Assembly (NCBI GenBank): GCA_014642895.1
Contig: BMJD01000007.1
Span: 1 to 64,000, forward strand
Origin: Lentibacillus populi
GTDB taxonomy: Bacteria > Bacillota > Bacilli > Bacillales > Amphibacillaceae
Direction of reading: 5' to 3'
DNA length: 64,000 bases
The stretch's first letter is position 1; each line of letters opens with the position of its first letter. The notes under the pieces were generated by a model. The model made no database searches. It saw only the letters and a list, made by a program, of their open reading frames with translations, and was not told the DNA's origin. Below, piece by piece: positions 35,760 to 45,143 of this stretch. Made by a program: the position numbers and the translations under genes.

Positions 35760-35917
35760 GATATCAGGTAAAAGTAGCGTCCTGAACAGTTTCACATAAA
35801 AAAAGAGCTCCTTATGTTAGTTTGGTATAGGGTCTTTTCACTTTAGGCAAAGTGATCTTAAATTGTATTTTAATATCGATCGGACTTCAGCCTAATTAAC
35901 GACAGCTTGATTTAAAA

Positions 35918-35951
35918 AATGTCAATTCCTCTTATTAAGGAATTGACATTT
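35918..35951 (-). terminator. Terminator of the betaine-binding protein gene
   Basis: On the minus strand AATGTCAATTCC pairs with GGAATTGACATT, followed by TTTTT. Starts about 30 bp past the stop of the gene at 35983. Confidence 0.85.
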
Positions 35952-35982
35952 ATCAGGCAAAATATTTATTTATTTTCTTATC

Positions 35983-36879
35983 CTATTCTCCCAGCCATTC
36001 ATTAACCAAATCCTGATTCTCTTCCACCCATTTTGCCGCACCTTCTTTTGGACTATTTGCATCATTGACATAGCTCATTAGCTGGCCAATGGCTTCATCA
36101 TCCATCTTCCAATTTTTCAGCCATTGATCCACTTTCGGAAAATCGTCCGCGAAGCCGTGCCGGGTTGCATGGTGAATTTTTTCCACATCACCATAAACTT
36201 TTTTCGGATCCTCCAAGTATTTTAAATCCATTTCCGAAAACACACGATGCGGACTCCACAATGGGGCAACGACTGCCTCTTTATTTTTGATTGCTTCACC
36301 AATTGACGTGATCATTGCGGGTTCGGAACTAGGAACAAGTTCAAAATCAAGGGCGTATTCCTTGATCAATTGTTCGGTAACTTCCATTGTCCCTGCGCCA
36401 GGTTCAAAACCAGTAATCTCACCTTCAAATTCGTCCTTATGTGCATTCAAATCCTCAATACTATTAATATCTTCCATATACGTTGGTACGACCAACCCAA
36501 CCTTTGCCGTGTCATACCACGTCTCCTCGGAAAAATTCACCTGATCCTGATATTGCTCCAGATAACTTGCATCCTGCACCGGCAGCCATACTTCAAGGCT
36601 GACATCCAGATCACCACTGGCAACAGCCGCCATTTGGGTGCCCATATCAAGCATCTTTAATTCCAGATCGTAGCCTTTATCTTCCAGAATAACGTCCCAC
36701 ATGTTAGTAACAGCAATGTTTTCTGCCCAATTTGTCTGCCCCATCACAATCTTTTTCTTTCCATCTGTCTCTTCACCTGAATCCTTGGATGTTCCACTAC
36801 TGCTATTACTTCCACATGCAGCAAGTCCTGCTACTAAAGCAACGAATAGAATTAACACATAACTTTTTTTAAAAAACAT
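35983..36879 (-). CDS. Glycine betaine-type ABC substrate-binding lipoprotein (OpuAC-like)
   Basis: 298 residues. Signal peptide with lipobox VAGLAACGSN (cysteine at 22), Ser-rich linker, then an OpuAC-type fold: IVMGQTNWAENIAVTNMW, GDLDVSLEVWLPVQDASYL and TGFEPGAGTMEVTEQLIKEY, with Trp residues that could form the betaine aromatic box. It is downstream of the GbsR-type regulator and on the same strand. No ATPase or permease gene is nearby, so it must join a complex encoded elsewhere. Ligand, choline or betaine, is inferred from context. Confidence 0.88.
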   Translation of the reverse strand: MFFKKSYVLILFVALVAGLAACGSNSSSGTSKDSGEETDGKKKIVMGQTNWAENIAVTNMWDVILEDKGYDLELKMLDMGTQMAAVASGDLDVSLEVWLPVQDASYLEQYQDQVNFSEETWYDTAKVGLVVPTYMEDINSIEDLNAHKDEFEGEITGFEPGAGTMEVTEQLIKEYALDFELVPSSEPAMITSIGEAIKNKEAVVAPLWSPHRVFSEMDLKYLEDPKKVYGDVEKIHHATRHGFADDFPKVDQWLKNWKMDDEAIGQLMSYVNDANSPKEGAAKWVEENQDLVNEWLGE

Positions 36880-36913
36880 TAAATTACATACCCCTTTTCA
36901 TGTTTGTTTAAAA

Positions 36914-37480
36914 TTATTTGTTTTCTTCTTCTGGATTTTTCGGTAAAAACTCAAAAATTTTCCCGCTGCGAATGCTGTCCGTTAACCGGCCCAGCCAGCG
37001 GTAATATACTTTTGATGATTCCAGCAGTTCATAATCCGCTTTTGCCTCATCACGAATATCGGCAGCGATTGTATCATCTTGATAAATTTCCTGTAAATCT
37101 ATCTCTGCTTGTTTAATAGCTTCCATGTTCATCGTTACTTCTCGATCCCACATTTGGCAATAGAACGACATGAAGGAACGGAAGAAGTCTTTTTCCGCTA
37201 CGTACATATGTTTTCTGGAACCACGCTGGAATTTCTTTTTCACCATGCCATTATCCTGCAGTTTACGGACACTTGTACTCATGCTTGGTTTACTCATCCC
37301 AAGCTCCTGGCGCATCTCATCCAGATTCATTTGTTCTTTAAAATACATCATCGCATACAACTTCCCTGCAGAGGGCGTTACACCATATAAATCCATCGTT
37401 TCGGAGATAGCACCAATTACTTGATCTTTTGCCTCATCAAGCTTGTTTCTAGCTTGATTATTCCTTTCATTTTCCATCAT
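36914..37480 (-). CDS. gbsR: GbsR/CudC-type choline-responsive regulator
   Basis: 188 residues. MarR-like winged helix in GbsR style: ISETMDLYGVTPSAGKLYAM, MNLDEMRQELGMSKPSMSTS and VRKLQDNGMVKKKFQRGSRK. GbsR represses glycine-betaine synthesis genes of B. subtilis and is released by choline; the staphylococcal homologue is CudC. Divergent from betB. The same 22-bp AT-rich word lies upstream of both genes, probably its operator. Start has GGAGGTGGG. Confidence 0.92.
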   Translation of the reverse strand: MMENERNNQARNKLDEAKDQVIGAISETMDLYGVTPSAGKLYAMMYFKEQMNLDEMRQELGMSKPSMSTSVRKLQDNGMVKKKFQRGSRKHMYVAEKDFFRSFMSFYCQMWDREVTMNMEAIKQAEIDLQEIYQDDTIAADIRDEAKADYELLESSKVYYRWLGRLTDSIRSGKIFEFLPKNPEEENK

Positions 37481-37512
37481 CCCACCTCCATTCCATTAAA
37501 AAAATTTAATTT

Positions 37513-37534
37513 GTTAAATTATTTTTTTACAAAC
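37513..37534. promoter_or_regulatory. Candidate GbsR operator, proximal to gbsR
   Basis: GTTAAATTATTTTTTTACAAAC, about 33 bp upstream of the gbsR start. A near copy is at 37685, so both directions of the intergenic region carry one. Confidence 0.5.
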
Positions 37535-37684
37535 TTAATGTTAACGTCTTAAAATTTATTGTCAAATCATATTATAAAATGTACCCCTGTTAAATCTATT
37601 AAGATCCCTGGATTCCGCAACTATTTTAAGTTTTTTCTTTTTGACAAATAAAAAAGTTCATGTTAGATTTGTTTTGTTCAAAAC

Positions 37685-37706
37685 GTTAAATTTTTTCTTA
37701 ACAAAA
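37685..37706. promoter_or_regulatory. Candidate GbsR operator, proximal to betB
   Basis: GTTAAATTTTTTCTTAACAA AA: contains GTTAA and TTAAC as an inverted repeat with 8 bp between, and matches the word at 37513 in most positions. It lies after a TTGACA-like -35 box at about 37640 and so could block transcription of betB. Confidence 0.5.
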
Positions 37707-37735
37707 TTAACATAAGATTACAAGGAGGGATAGAT

Positions 37736-39205
37736 TTGGCCATTAAACAACAGTACATCGATGGGAAATGGGTCGATTCCATCTCGAATAAAACAAGAAA
37801 AATTATCAATCCATTTAATCAAGAAGTCGTTGCAGTTGCAGCTGAAGGTGATATAGCAGATGCACAAAAAGCCATTGCCGCTGCAAGAAATGCGTTTGAT
37901 TATGGACCATGGCCAACAACACCTGCGACAGTTCGCGGGCGAATTGTAGGTAAAATTGCAGATTTAATTGAACGCGATAAAGAAGCGTTAGCGGAACTGG
38001 AATCGCTTGATACCGGTAAAACGGTAGAAGAAAGCCGCGGGGATATGGATGATATTGCTGGCGTTTTCCGTTACTATGCAGAACTGGCCGATAAAGATGG
38101 TGGAGAAATCATTGATTCGCCTATTCCAAATTCCGTTAGTAAGGTTGTTAAGGAGCCTGTTGGTGTTTGCGGGCAAATCACACCATGGAATTATCCGTTA
38201 TTACAGGCATCATGGAAATTAGCACCTGCACTTGCTGCCGGCAACACATTAGTGATCAAACCAAGCGAAATCACCCCACTAACCCATGTAAAAGTTTTTC
38301 AATTAATCGAAGAAGCGGGTGTACCAGCTGGTGTGGCCAATCTTGTCCTTGGTCCGGGAGATACGGTTGGGGCCGAACTATCCAACAATGTGGATGTTGA
38401 TCTTATTTCGTTTACTGGCGGCATTCAAACTGGGAAAAAGATCATGCAGGCTGCTAGTGTTAACGTGAAAAAGCTGGCTTTGGAGCTTGGTGGCAAAAAC
38501 CCCAACGTTATTTTTGCCGATGCCGATTTTGAAACAGCGATTGACCAGGCGATGAATGCGGTTTTTTTCCATGCTGGGCAAATTTGTTCTGCTGGTACAA
38601 GATTAATTTTGGAAGAAAGCATCCATGATGAATTTGTTCAGAAGTTGGTAGAACGCGTAAGAAACATCAAACTTGGTAATGGCTTTGATGAAACGACGCA
38701 AATGGGGCCACTTATTTCCCAAGAACATTTAAATAAAGTAATCAACTATGTAGAAATGGGAATCAAGGAAGGGGCAACGGTTGCCATCGGTGCCAAACGT
38801 CCAGAAGATCCTGAATTACAAAATGGCTTTTTCTATTTACCTACCATTCTTACTAATTGTAAAACTGACATGGGCGTTGTTCAAAACGAAGGGTTTGGCC
38901 CGGTCATCACGGTTGAGAAGTTTACCACTGAAGACGAGGCTATCAACCTAGCAAATGACTCGATTTACGGACTGTCCGGCGGAGTTTGGACAAAAGATAT
39001 AGCCAAAGCCGAACGCTGTGTAGCCAAAATGCGGATGGGAACGGTCTGGATCAATGACTTTAACCTATACTTCCCCCATGCACCATGGGGCGGCTTTAAA
39101 CAATCCGGTATTGGCCGCGAATTGGGAAAAACCGGGCTGGAAGAATACCAGGAAACGAAACATGTTTTCCATAACCTGAACCCGGAGCCGATTAATTGGT
39201 TTTAA
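37736..39205 (+). CDS. betB: Betaine-aldehyde dehydrogenase
   Basis: 489 residues from TTG after AAGGAGG. NAD-dependent aldehyde dehydrogenase with the catalytic cysteine in FFHAGQICSAGTRL, general-base glutamate in LALELGGKNPNVIF, and NAD pocket FTGGIQTGKKIMQ. Starts QQYIDGKWVDSISNKTRKI as in the GbsA/BetB group. Oxidises betaine aldehyde to glycine betaine, an osmolyte. It precedes betA on the same strand and faces gbsR, an arrangement like staphylococcal cudC-cudA-cudB. Confidence 0.95.
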   Translation: MAIKQQYIDGKWVDSISNKTRKIINPFNQEVVAVAAEGDIADAQKAIAAARNAFDYGPWPTTPATVRGRIVGKIADLIERDKEALAELESLDTGKTVEESRGDMDDIAGVFRYYAELADKDGGEIIDSPIPNSVSKVVKEPVGVCGQITPWNYPLLQASWKLAPALAAGNTLVIKPSEITPLTHVKVFQLIEEAGVPAGVANLVLGPGDTVGAELSNNVDVDLISFTGGIQTGKKIMQAASVNVKKLALELGGKNPNVIFADADFETAIDQAMNAVFFHAGQICSAGTRLILEESIHDEFVQKLVERVRNIKLGNGFDETTQMGPLISQEHLNKVINYVEMGIKEGATVAIGAKRPEDPELQNGFFYLPTILTNCKTDMGVVQNEGFGPVITVEKFTTEDEAINLANDSIYGLSGGVWTKDIAKAERCVAKMRMGTVWINDFNLYFPHAPWGGFKQSGIGRELGKTGLEEYQETKHVFHNLNPEPINWF

Positions 39206-39413
39206 TGATTGTTTCCTAAAAGGTTGTTGCTTCCTGAATGAAGAAAGCATATTCATCGGAATCTCAATCCTAATCTATTATGTTGGTTACGTAAATCTTT
39301 CATAAAGTTCAATATTATTCCAATTAATGTCAGCAGCGGAAGAAGTTTTGGATGAACATTTTATACGTTATTTTACACACTTTGCATTTATAATCTTCAA
39401 GGAGGTCTTACAG

Positions 39414-41099
39414 ATGAAAAAAACATACGACTATGTCATCGTTGGTGGCGGTAGTGCGGGTTGTGTACTCGGCAACCGTCTAAGTGCAGATAAATCGAGC
39501 AGTGTGCTTGTCCTGGAAGCGGGGCGTAGTGATTATCCATGGGATCTATTTATTCAAATGCCAGCAGCTTTGATGTTCCCGTCAGGTAATCGTTTTTATG
39601 ACTGGTTATATGCTTCTGACCCTGAGCCTTATATGAATGGACGGCACGTTGCGCATGCCCGAGGGAAAGTACTCGGGGGATCGAGTTCCATCAACGGCAT
39701 GATTTACCAGCGTGGCAACCCGATGGACTATGAACGGTGGGGGGCTGCCCCAGGTATGGAAACTTGGGACTATGCACATTGTCTGCCATATTTTAAGCGA
39801 CTAGAAACAGCCCATGGAGCAGATCCATCTGATGAATATCGAGGTCACCACGGTCCACTTAAATTAAAGCGCGGACCTGCCACGAATCCTTTATTTCAAG
39901 CCTTTTTTGATGCAGCTGTTGAGGCTGGTTACTCGAGAACCCCCGATGTAAATGGTTATCGCCAGGAAGGGTTTGGTCCATTCGATAGTCATGTCCATAA
40001 TGGCAGACGAGTGTCCGCTTCACGTGCGTATTTGCGGCCTGCTATGCGACGCAAAAACTTAACTGTGGAAACGCGCGCTTTTGTTACCAATATCAATTTT
40101 GATGGTACGCGAGCCAACAGTGTGACATACCAAAAAAATGGGAAAACTTATCACGTTAATGCAGGAGAAGTTATCCTTTCCGGTGGTGCATTCAACACGC
40201 CGCAGCTCCTTCAGTTGTCAGGTGTGGGAGACGCTGACCATTTACACTCGCTTGGCATTAAACCGATCGTTGACCTGCCAGGTGTCGGTAAAAATCTGGA
40301 GGATCATCTCGAAGTATATATTCAGCATGCTTGTCCGCAACCTGTTTCGGAAATGCCTAGCTTAAATAAAGCAAAAATGCCTTGGATCGGCTTACAATGG
40401 CTACTCGGGCGCACCGGACCGGCAGCATCTAATCATTTTGAAGGTGGCGGTTTCGTCCGTTCGAATGAAAATGTTGAATATCCGAATTTAATGTTTCATT
40501 TTCTCCCGCTTGCGGTTCGATATGACGGACAAAAAGCGGACGCGAAGCATGGATTCCAGGTACACGTTGGACCAATGTATTCCAACTCCAGAGGAAGCCT
40601 GAAGATCCGTTCACGTGATCCTTTTCAGCATCCAAGTATCGTATTTAACTATCTGTCTACCGAAGAGGATCGGCGTGAGTGGATTGAAGCAGTACGAGTT
40701 TCACGGGAAATCCTTTCGCAGCCGGCGTTAGCACCTTATAATTCGGGCGAAATTTCACCTGGGCCTTCTGTTCAAACGGATGAGGAAATTCTGGAGTGGG
40801 TAGCGAATGACGCCGAAACGGCACTCCATCCGTCCTGCACGGCAAAAATGGGTCCCGATTCAGATCCGATGTCTGTTGTAGATCCGCTCACCATGAAGGT
40901 TCATGGCCTGGACAACGTACGGGTGGTTGATGCCTCTGCTATGCCTCATACGACGAACGGAAATATCCATGCACCGGTGTTGATGTTGGCCGAAAAGGCA
41001 GCGGACATCATTCGTGGACAAAAACCGATGAAGCCTGAGTATATGGACTATTACCGTCATAGCGTTCATCCGGTAGACGCAGGCACAGTAGTAGGGTAA
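39414..41099 (+). CDS. betA: Choline dehydrogenase (GMC oxidoreductase)
   Basis: 561 residues from the ATG of [20 protein letters not shown], with AAGGAGGTC upstream; the longer frame has no ribosome site. FAD motif [17 protein letters not shown] signature 1 ([20 protein letters not shown]), signature 2 ([15 protein letters not shown]) and the C-terminal [10 protein letters not shown] and [14 protein letters not shown] catalytic region. Oxidises choline to betaine aldehyde at the membrane side. B. subtilis uses an iron alcohol dehydrogenase (GbsB) for this step; here a flavin BetA enzyme is used. Confidence 0.95.
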   Translation: MKKTYDYVIVGGGSAGCVLGNRLSADKSSSVLVLEAGRSDYPWDLFIQMPAALMFPSGNRFYDWLYASDPEPYMNGRHVAHARGKVLGGSSSINGMIYQRGNPMDYERWGAAPGMETWDYAHCLPYFKRLETAHGADPSDEYRGHHGPLKLKRGPATNPLFQAFFDAAVEAGYSRTPDVNGYRQEGFGPFDSHVHNGRRVSASRAYLRPAMRRKNLTVETRAFVTNINFDGTRANSVTYQKNGKTYHVNAGEVILSGGAFNTPQLLQLSGVGDADHLHSLGIKPIVDLPGVGKNLEDHLEVYIQHACPQPVSEMPSLNKAKMPWIGLQWLLGRTGPAASNHFEGGGFVRSNENVEYPNLMFHFLPLAVRYDGQKADAKHGFQVHVGPMYSNSRGSLKIRSRDPFQHPSIVFNYLSTEEDRREWIEAVRVSREILSQPALAPYNSGEISPGPSVQTDEEILEWVANDAETALHPSCTAKMGPDSDPMSVVDPLTMKVHGLDNVRVVDASAMPHTTNGNIHAPVLMLAEKAADIIRGQKPMKPEYMDYYRHSVHPVDAGTVVG

Positions 41100-41544
41100 G
41101 TTAACTATAAACCTATTTACCAATAGAATAGAAAATCATGGTCAGAAAAAATGATTGTGATATCACTTACAGCTGAACTACTGGATCAATTAATTTCCAG
41201 TAGTTTGGTCTGTTGGGTGGTATGGGAGTTCAGACATTTTTCAATCCACCATCTCGAATCATTTTCATTTAGTGGATACTCTTTCTTTTTATTTGAACTG
41301 CCAGCACCCATTTACCATCGATGAATTGGCCGTTGATATCCAAGTCTATCTCTTCTATTTTATTTGATTTGAAGAAATTTCAGTGTTCCATTTAAAAATA
41401 AACAAAAACGCTATTAGTAGTGAATGCTTAATAAGTTAACTAATTTGAGTTTTGAAAATTATTATTAAGAGTTGCCTATCACTCCCCTTTTTCTCTCTTT
41501 CGCTGAATACACCGATTTACTGGCAAAATCCAGGCATCATTCAA
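41100..41544. other. Gap with hairpin and possible gene fragment
   Basis: AACTACTGGA (41176-41185) pairs with TCCAGTAGTT (41196-41205), a 10-bp hairpin and probable betA terminator. On the minus strand near 41268-41370 an open stretch reads IEEIDLDINGQFIDGKWVLA then stops; it may be a gene fragment, unassigned. Nothing else is supported. Confidence 0.4.
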
Positions 41545-43851
41545 TCAAAACAAATTCATTTGCTGTGTCACACTGCCAGTCTCCGTTCCCTCAACTACAT
41601 ACCCCAACGATTTATCGCCCTTTCTTCTATTTTTATACATCTTCTCAAACATTGCTTCCTTTACATCCACATAATCATAGACTTTCACAACCGTTTTATC
41701 TGCATGCAGGCGGTGCAATCTGCCAACATATTGCTGCAGTGTGCCTTGCCAGGATATCGGTATAGTTAAAAACATCGTATCCAAGCGGGTGTTATCAAAA
41801 CCCTCGCCAATATATTTTCCGGTTGCAATGACCAATCGTTCCTCGTTATCCGGCAATGTCTCCAGGATATTCAATCGCTGCTCCTTTTCCTTTTTACTTA
41901 GTTCGCCAGTTAGCACAATAATATTTTTTACAAATCGTTGAAACTTTTTGTTGAGTTCCTTAATATGTTCGATTCTCTCCGTTAGAACAATAGGAAATGA
42001 GCCATGATCCAATTCTTTTAACACATCGTTAAAGATCATATTATTACGGGCTTCATGATGCACCAGTTCCGAATATAGCTCCTGAACATCTTTTTCATTA
42101 TCAGCACTTTTAAATGAAGTGAACCTTAGTATTAAAATATGTTTAAAAGGATGTACCTTTGCCTGGTCTTTGGCATTTACCTTGTAGCGAATTGGGCCAA
42201 GTTGCATTTTCATTATCAATTCATGTCCATCTTTTCGCTTCGGTGTTGCAGTCAATCCATAAATAAATGCAGCATCGGTTTCCTTCAGCACTTTTTCATA
42301 GGTGAATGAAGAAAAGTGGTGGCACTCATCGACGATAATCTGCCCGTATTTCCGGATAATATCTTTTACGGCACCTTTATTGCTCAAACTCTGAATGGTG
42401 GCAATATCAACTATTCCTTTCGCTGTATTTTTACCTCCTCCGACTATCCCAATTGACTTTGAATCTATATCGAGAAACGCTGTTAGACGTTCTTTCCATT
42501 GCTCCATTAATTGATTGCGGTGGACAATCACTAATGTATTGACATTGCGTTTGGCGATCATAGACGCTGCAACAACGGTTTTTCCAAAGCCGGTTGTTGC
42601 TGATAAAATACCAATATTATGGGCCAGCATTTGTTGAAGACAATCCCCCTGTTGCACAGATAATTTTCCCTGGAATTCAAGACCGATGGGTTTCCCATAA
42701 TTGGTTTCATCCTCCATTACGATTTCGATTGATTTATTCTTCAGCATCTTCGCCAGTTCATCCATACATCCTCGCGGCAAAAGCAGTTTATCCGACATCT
42801 CTTCTGAGCAGTCAATGATTCGCGGAATTTGCTTTGTGGACAACCGCTTCTTTTCGGCCTTGTAAAATGCTGGATTACTGAATTTCGCAAGCTGCGCTAT
42901 TTCTTGCAGTAAATAACCAGGAATACCCTGTTTACGAATATAAATTCCGTTTTTGCAGATGACATTGATTTTTTCAGGTATCTCTTCTGTACGAGGCATA
43001 CTTTCATGAACACGAAGCGTTTTTTCTTCTGTATCAAAACGTTTTACGATCGACTCGACTTCATGCTTGCTCATCTTTTCAACTTTGGATAAATATAACC
43101 ACTGGTTTGAATATGGCTGAAAGTTTTCGTCTATAAAAATACTATTTCCTTGTTTTCTGGGAACGCCTTGCAATGGAAGTGCAATCAAATTTCCCAGTTT
43201 ACCCTCTGGCATTGTATCCTGATTTGGAAAAAATCGGTCATAGGAATTCAATCCGTTATTTCCAAACGTTTCTTTTGTTTTTGCTAAAAGTATTTTACCA
43301 AGTTTTCTAGCCACCCTTGCAAGAACAGGTTCGCTGAAAAAGATCCAGATATGTGCTCCATTCCCAGAGCGTGATCTTTCCGTGCTAAACGGTATTTTCA
43401 TCATTTTGCACGTGTGAATAAATGCTTTCACATCTTTCTTCCAATCTTTTTTATCAAAATCTACCGTCAAAAACCAGCAAGTATTATCCAGCAAAAGCGG
43501 ATAAAGCCCAATTGTCTTCTCACCAGACAAATGATCGTATATTTGCTGATCTGTCAGCGGGATATGATATCCACTACCGGATTTTTTCGCCGGAGAGTAT
43601 CCAACTTTTCCATTTTTCAATTTCCAGCGGTATGCAAAAACATCATTTCTTCCTTTGAATAGGCTTTTGAAAATAGCTATTCTTTTCCTAAGTTTTGCTT
43701 CCTTTGCATCGGATTGTCCATACTTTTGATCATTGCGATTTGGAATTTTTATCTGATGTTGCTGCAGAAGCTGTCTTAATTGATCATTCTCTACCTTTAA
43801 CCGCTCGATTTCTTTATATGCATTCTGAAGTTCATTTTCAAAGTTTTTCAT
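41545..43851 (-). CDS. TOTE-type primase-helicase fusion
   Basis: 768 residues from the ATG of MKNFENELQNAYKEIERL with GAGGG at 5 nt. A short coiled coil (1-35); an archaeo-eukaryotic primase-like domain (about 60-270) with metal motif CWFLTVDFDKKDW, SRSGNGAHIWIFF and later catalytic residues; then an SF2 helicase (about 400-760) with Walker A ATTGFGKTVVAAS, DECH box IIVDECHHFSSF, LTATPKRKDG, and the final VGRLHRLH motif. This is the primase-helicase of TOTE conflict systems, thought to make or copy nucleic acid during defence. It stands alone here. Confidence 0.9.
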   Translation of the reverse strand: MKNFENELQNAYKEIERLKVENDQLRQLLQQHQIKIPNRNDQKYGQSDAKEAKLRKRIAIFKSLFKGRNDVFAYRWKLKNGKVGYSPAKKSGSGYHIPLTDQQIYDHLSGEKTIGLYPLLLDNTCWFLTVDFDKKDWKKDVKAFIHTCKMMKIPFSTERSRSGNGAHIWIFFSEPVLARVARKLGKILLAKTKETFGNNGLNSYDRFFPNQDTMPEGKLGNLIALPLQGVPRKQGNSIFIDENFQPYSNQWLYLSKVEKMSKHEVESIVKRFDTEEKTLRVHESMPRTEEIPEKINVICKNGIYIRKQGIPGYLLQEIAQLAKFSNPAFYKAEKKRLSTKQIPRIIDCSEEMSDKLLLPRGCMDELAKMLKNKSIEIVMEDETNYGKPIGLEFQGKLSVQQGDCLQQMLAHNIGILSATTGFGKTVVAASMIAKRNVNTLVIVHRNQLMEQWKERLTAFLDIDSKSIGIVGGGKNTAKGIVDIATIQSLSNKGAVKDIIRKYGQIIVDECHHFSSFTYEKVLKETDAAFIYGLTATPKRKDGHELIMKMQLGPIRYKVNAKDQAKVHPFKHILILRFTSFKSADNEKDVQELYSELVHHEARNNMIFNDVLKELDHGSFPIVLTERIEHIKELNKKFQRFVKNIIVLTGELSKKEKEQRLNILETLPDNEERLVIATGKYIGEGFDNTRLDTMFLTIPISWQGTLQQYVGRLHRLHADKTVVKVYDYVDVKEAMFEKMYKNRRKGDKSLGYVVEGTETGSVTQQMNLF

Positions 43852-43863
43852 AATTACCCTCAT

Positions 43864-44092
43864 TTGGACATGTTTTTGTTATAATTCATCGTCGTCCTTT
43901 AATGAATGTTTTAAACAAAATTATCATAACATTTATGAGACGTCATGTGGACAAGAGGAAGTTATTTTTCACCTTTGTCTGTTTTATAACCATATTATCA
44001 TTTAATCGTTCAATTAGTTTTCACTACGATTATTATTTTGCATGTATAATATAGAAAATGGGGTGGAGAAAAATCAAGGAGGTGTACATAAA
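43864..44092. other. Divergent intergenic region
   Basis: AT-rich promoter space between the primase-helicase (-) and the small gene at 44093 (+). No element I can support. Confidence 0.4.
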
Positions 44093-44296
44093 ATGAATTA
44101 CCTAAAAGATATCGAGCAATATGGTCAAGACGTTACTGACTTTGAAGTAAGTTCTTTTGAAACAATTGATATGTTACATCTCCGTAGCCGTTTAAATAGC
44201 GAATCTCACAATATGACGTTAAAAGAACGTATTCTTCTAATGGAATACTACCTGCAACTACTTAAAAATGTAGACCGTATGGTGTTCAATATATAG
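44093..44296 (+). CDS. Small conserved-looking protein of 67 residues
   Basis: MNYLKDIEQYGQDVTDFEVS, then a helical part (DMLHLRSRLNSESHNMTLKE, RILLMEYYLQLLKNVDRMV). The ribosome site AAGGAGGTG is perfect and about 8 nt away. Upstream frame is not needed. Helical, no cysteine, no membrane segment. Function unknown; divergent from the TOTE gene. Confidence 0.72.
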   Translation: MNYLKDIEQYGQDVTDFEVSSFETIDMLHLRSRLNSESHNMTLKERILLMEYYLQLLKNVDRMVFNI

Positions 44297-44566
44297 AAAG
44301 GATTTACAATTTTTCAAGTTCCATGGAGCCACATAAGGAATGGTGTGGCACCTTGATCAAGTTGCGTCAGGAGAACTGGAAGTAGAAATTGAGGCAACAC
44401 CGAAAGATAAGGTTTTGTAATGAAGGATACTCATTTGAGTGTCTTTTTCTTTTTTAATGGGTAATATAAAAACAAAGGCAATAAAATATTCAACGGATCA
44501 ACTGTGACTGTCAAGTAATCACTAGGAAATGATTATTCATCTAAATTAAATTAGGAGCTGTTAATA
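44297..44566. other. Short remnant frame and terminator
   Basis: 44340-44420 reads MVWHLDQVASGELEVEIEAT, PKDKVL and a stop, with no ribosome site; it may be the tail of a lost gene, perhaps of a CoA-transferase-like protein, but this is a guess. It is followed by GGATACTC/GAGTGTCT and T-runs at 44425-44455, a terminator. Confidence 0.45.
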
Positions 44567-44737
44567 TTGCATACAGATAATAATCCCAACAATTTATTAA
44601 ATACAAAATCCCCATACCTGCTCCAATACGCATACAATCCGGTAGACTGGTGCCATTGGGGTGACGAAGCATTCCAAAAAGCAAAACAAGAAAACAAGCC
44701 AAACTTTCTTTCCATTGGCTACTTGACTTGTCACTAA
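44567..44737 (+). pseudogene. N-terminal remnant of a YyaL-type thioredoxin-domain gene
   Basis: 56 codons from TTG after [48 protein letters not shown] and TCH. The same start as the intact gene at 45998 ([35 protein letters not shown]) but diverged. The Trp-Cys codons after TCH are replaced by TAA TAG, followed by HVL and then unrelated sequence. Older paralogue, now dead. Confidence 0.9.
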
Positions 44738-44948
44738 TAGCACGTTTTATAATCATCCCGATAAAAATTGTATTATATTATAAAACACCTTTTTCGACAC
44801 CAGCTCTAAATTTTATAGAACTCCTCGAATACAGTTGGACGCTGTTATCCCATTAACATAAAGTCCTAAAATGAACTTCATAGGTATCATTTTGGATATT
44901 ATAATTAATCCGGCTATCTGATATAATCTAATAAAGGTGGTGGTGTTT

Positions 44949-45143
44949 ATGTTAAAACAGCCAAACAATGAATCTAAACGAAAATATGGTTGGGTTGAAA
45001 AGTGGGCTAAGATGACCGGTGAAAGGGCAAGAATTGATGCTAAGGCAAATAACACATATATTGTATACGAAAAAGAAGGAAAGCTCGTTAAAGAATTTCC
45101 GAATGGTATAATTATACCCTTGCATAAAGAGGGTGGTTCTTAA
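44949..45143 (+). CDS. Small partner of the zeta-like kinase, candidate antitoxin
   Basis: 64 residues from ATG with AAAGGTGG at 8 nt: MLKQPNNESKRKYGWVEKWA, KMTGERARIDAKANNTYIVY, EKEGKLVKEFPNGIIIPLHK. Basic first half and a beta-like YEKEGKLVKEFPNG second half. It shares one base with the start of the zeta-like gene (TAATG), a close coupling common in toxin-antitoxin pairs. It does not look like the classical helical epsilon antitoxin. Function inferred from arrangement. Confidence 0.72.
   Translation: MLKQPNNESKRKYGWVEKWAKMTGERARIDAKANNTYIVYEKEGKLVKEFPNGIIIPLHKEGGS

Noticed and set aside
41452..41769. Two overlapping plus-strand frames at the end of the primase-helicase gene
   Set aside because: They are antisense shadows of the conserved helicase C-terminus.
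44340..44420. CoA-transferase tail
   Set aside because: A short GELEVEIEA-like similarity is not enough; left as unassigned remnant.
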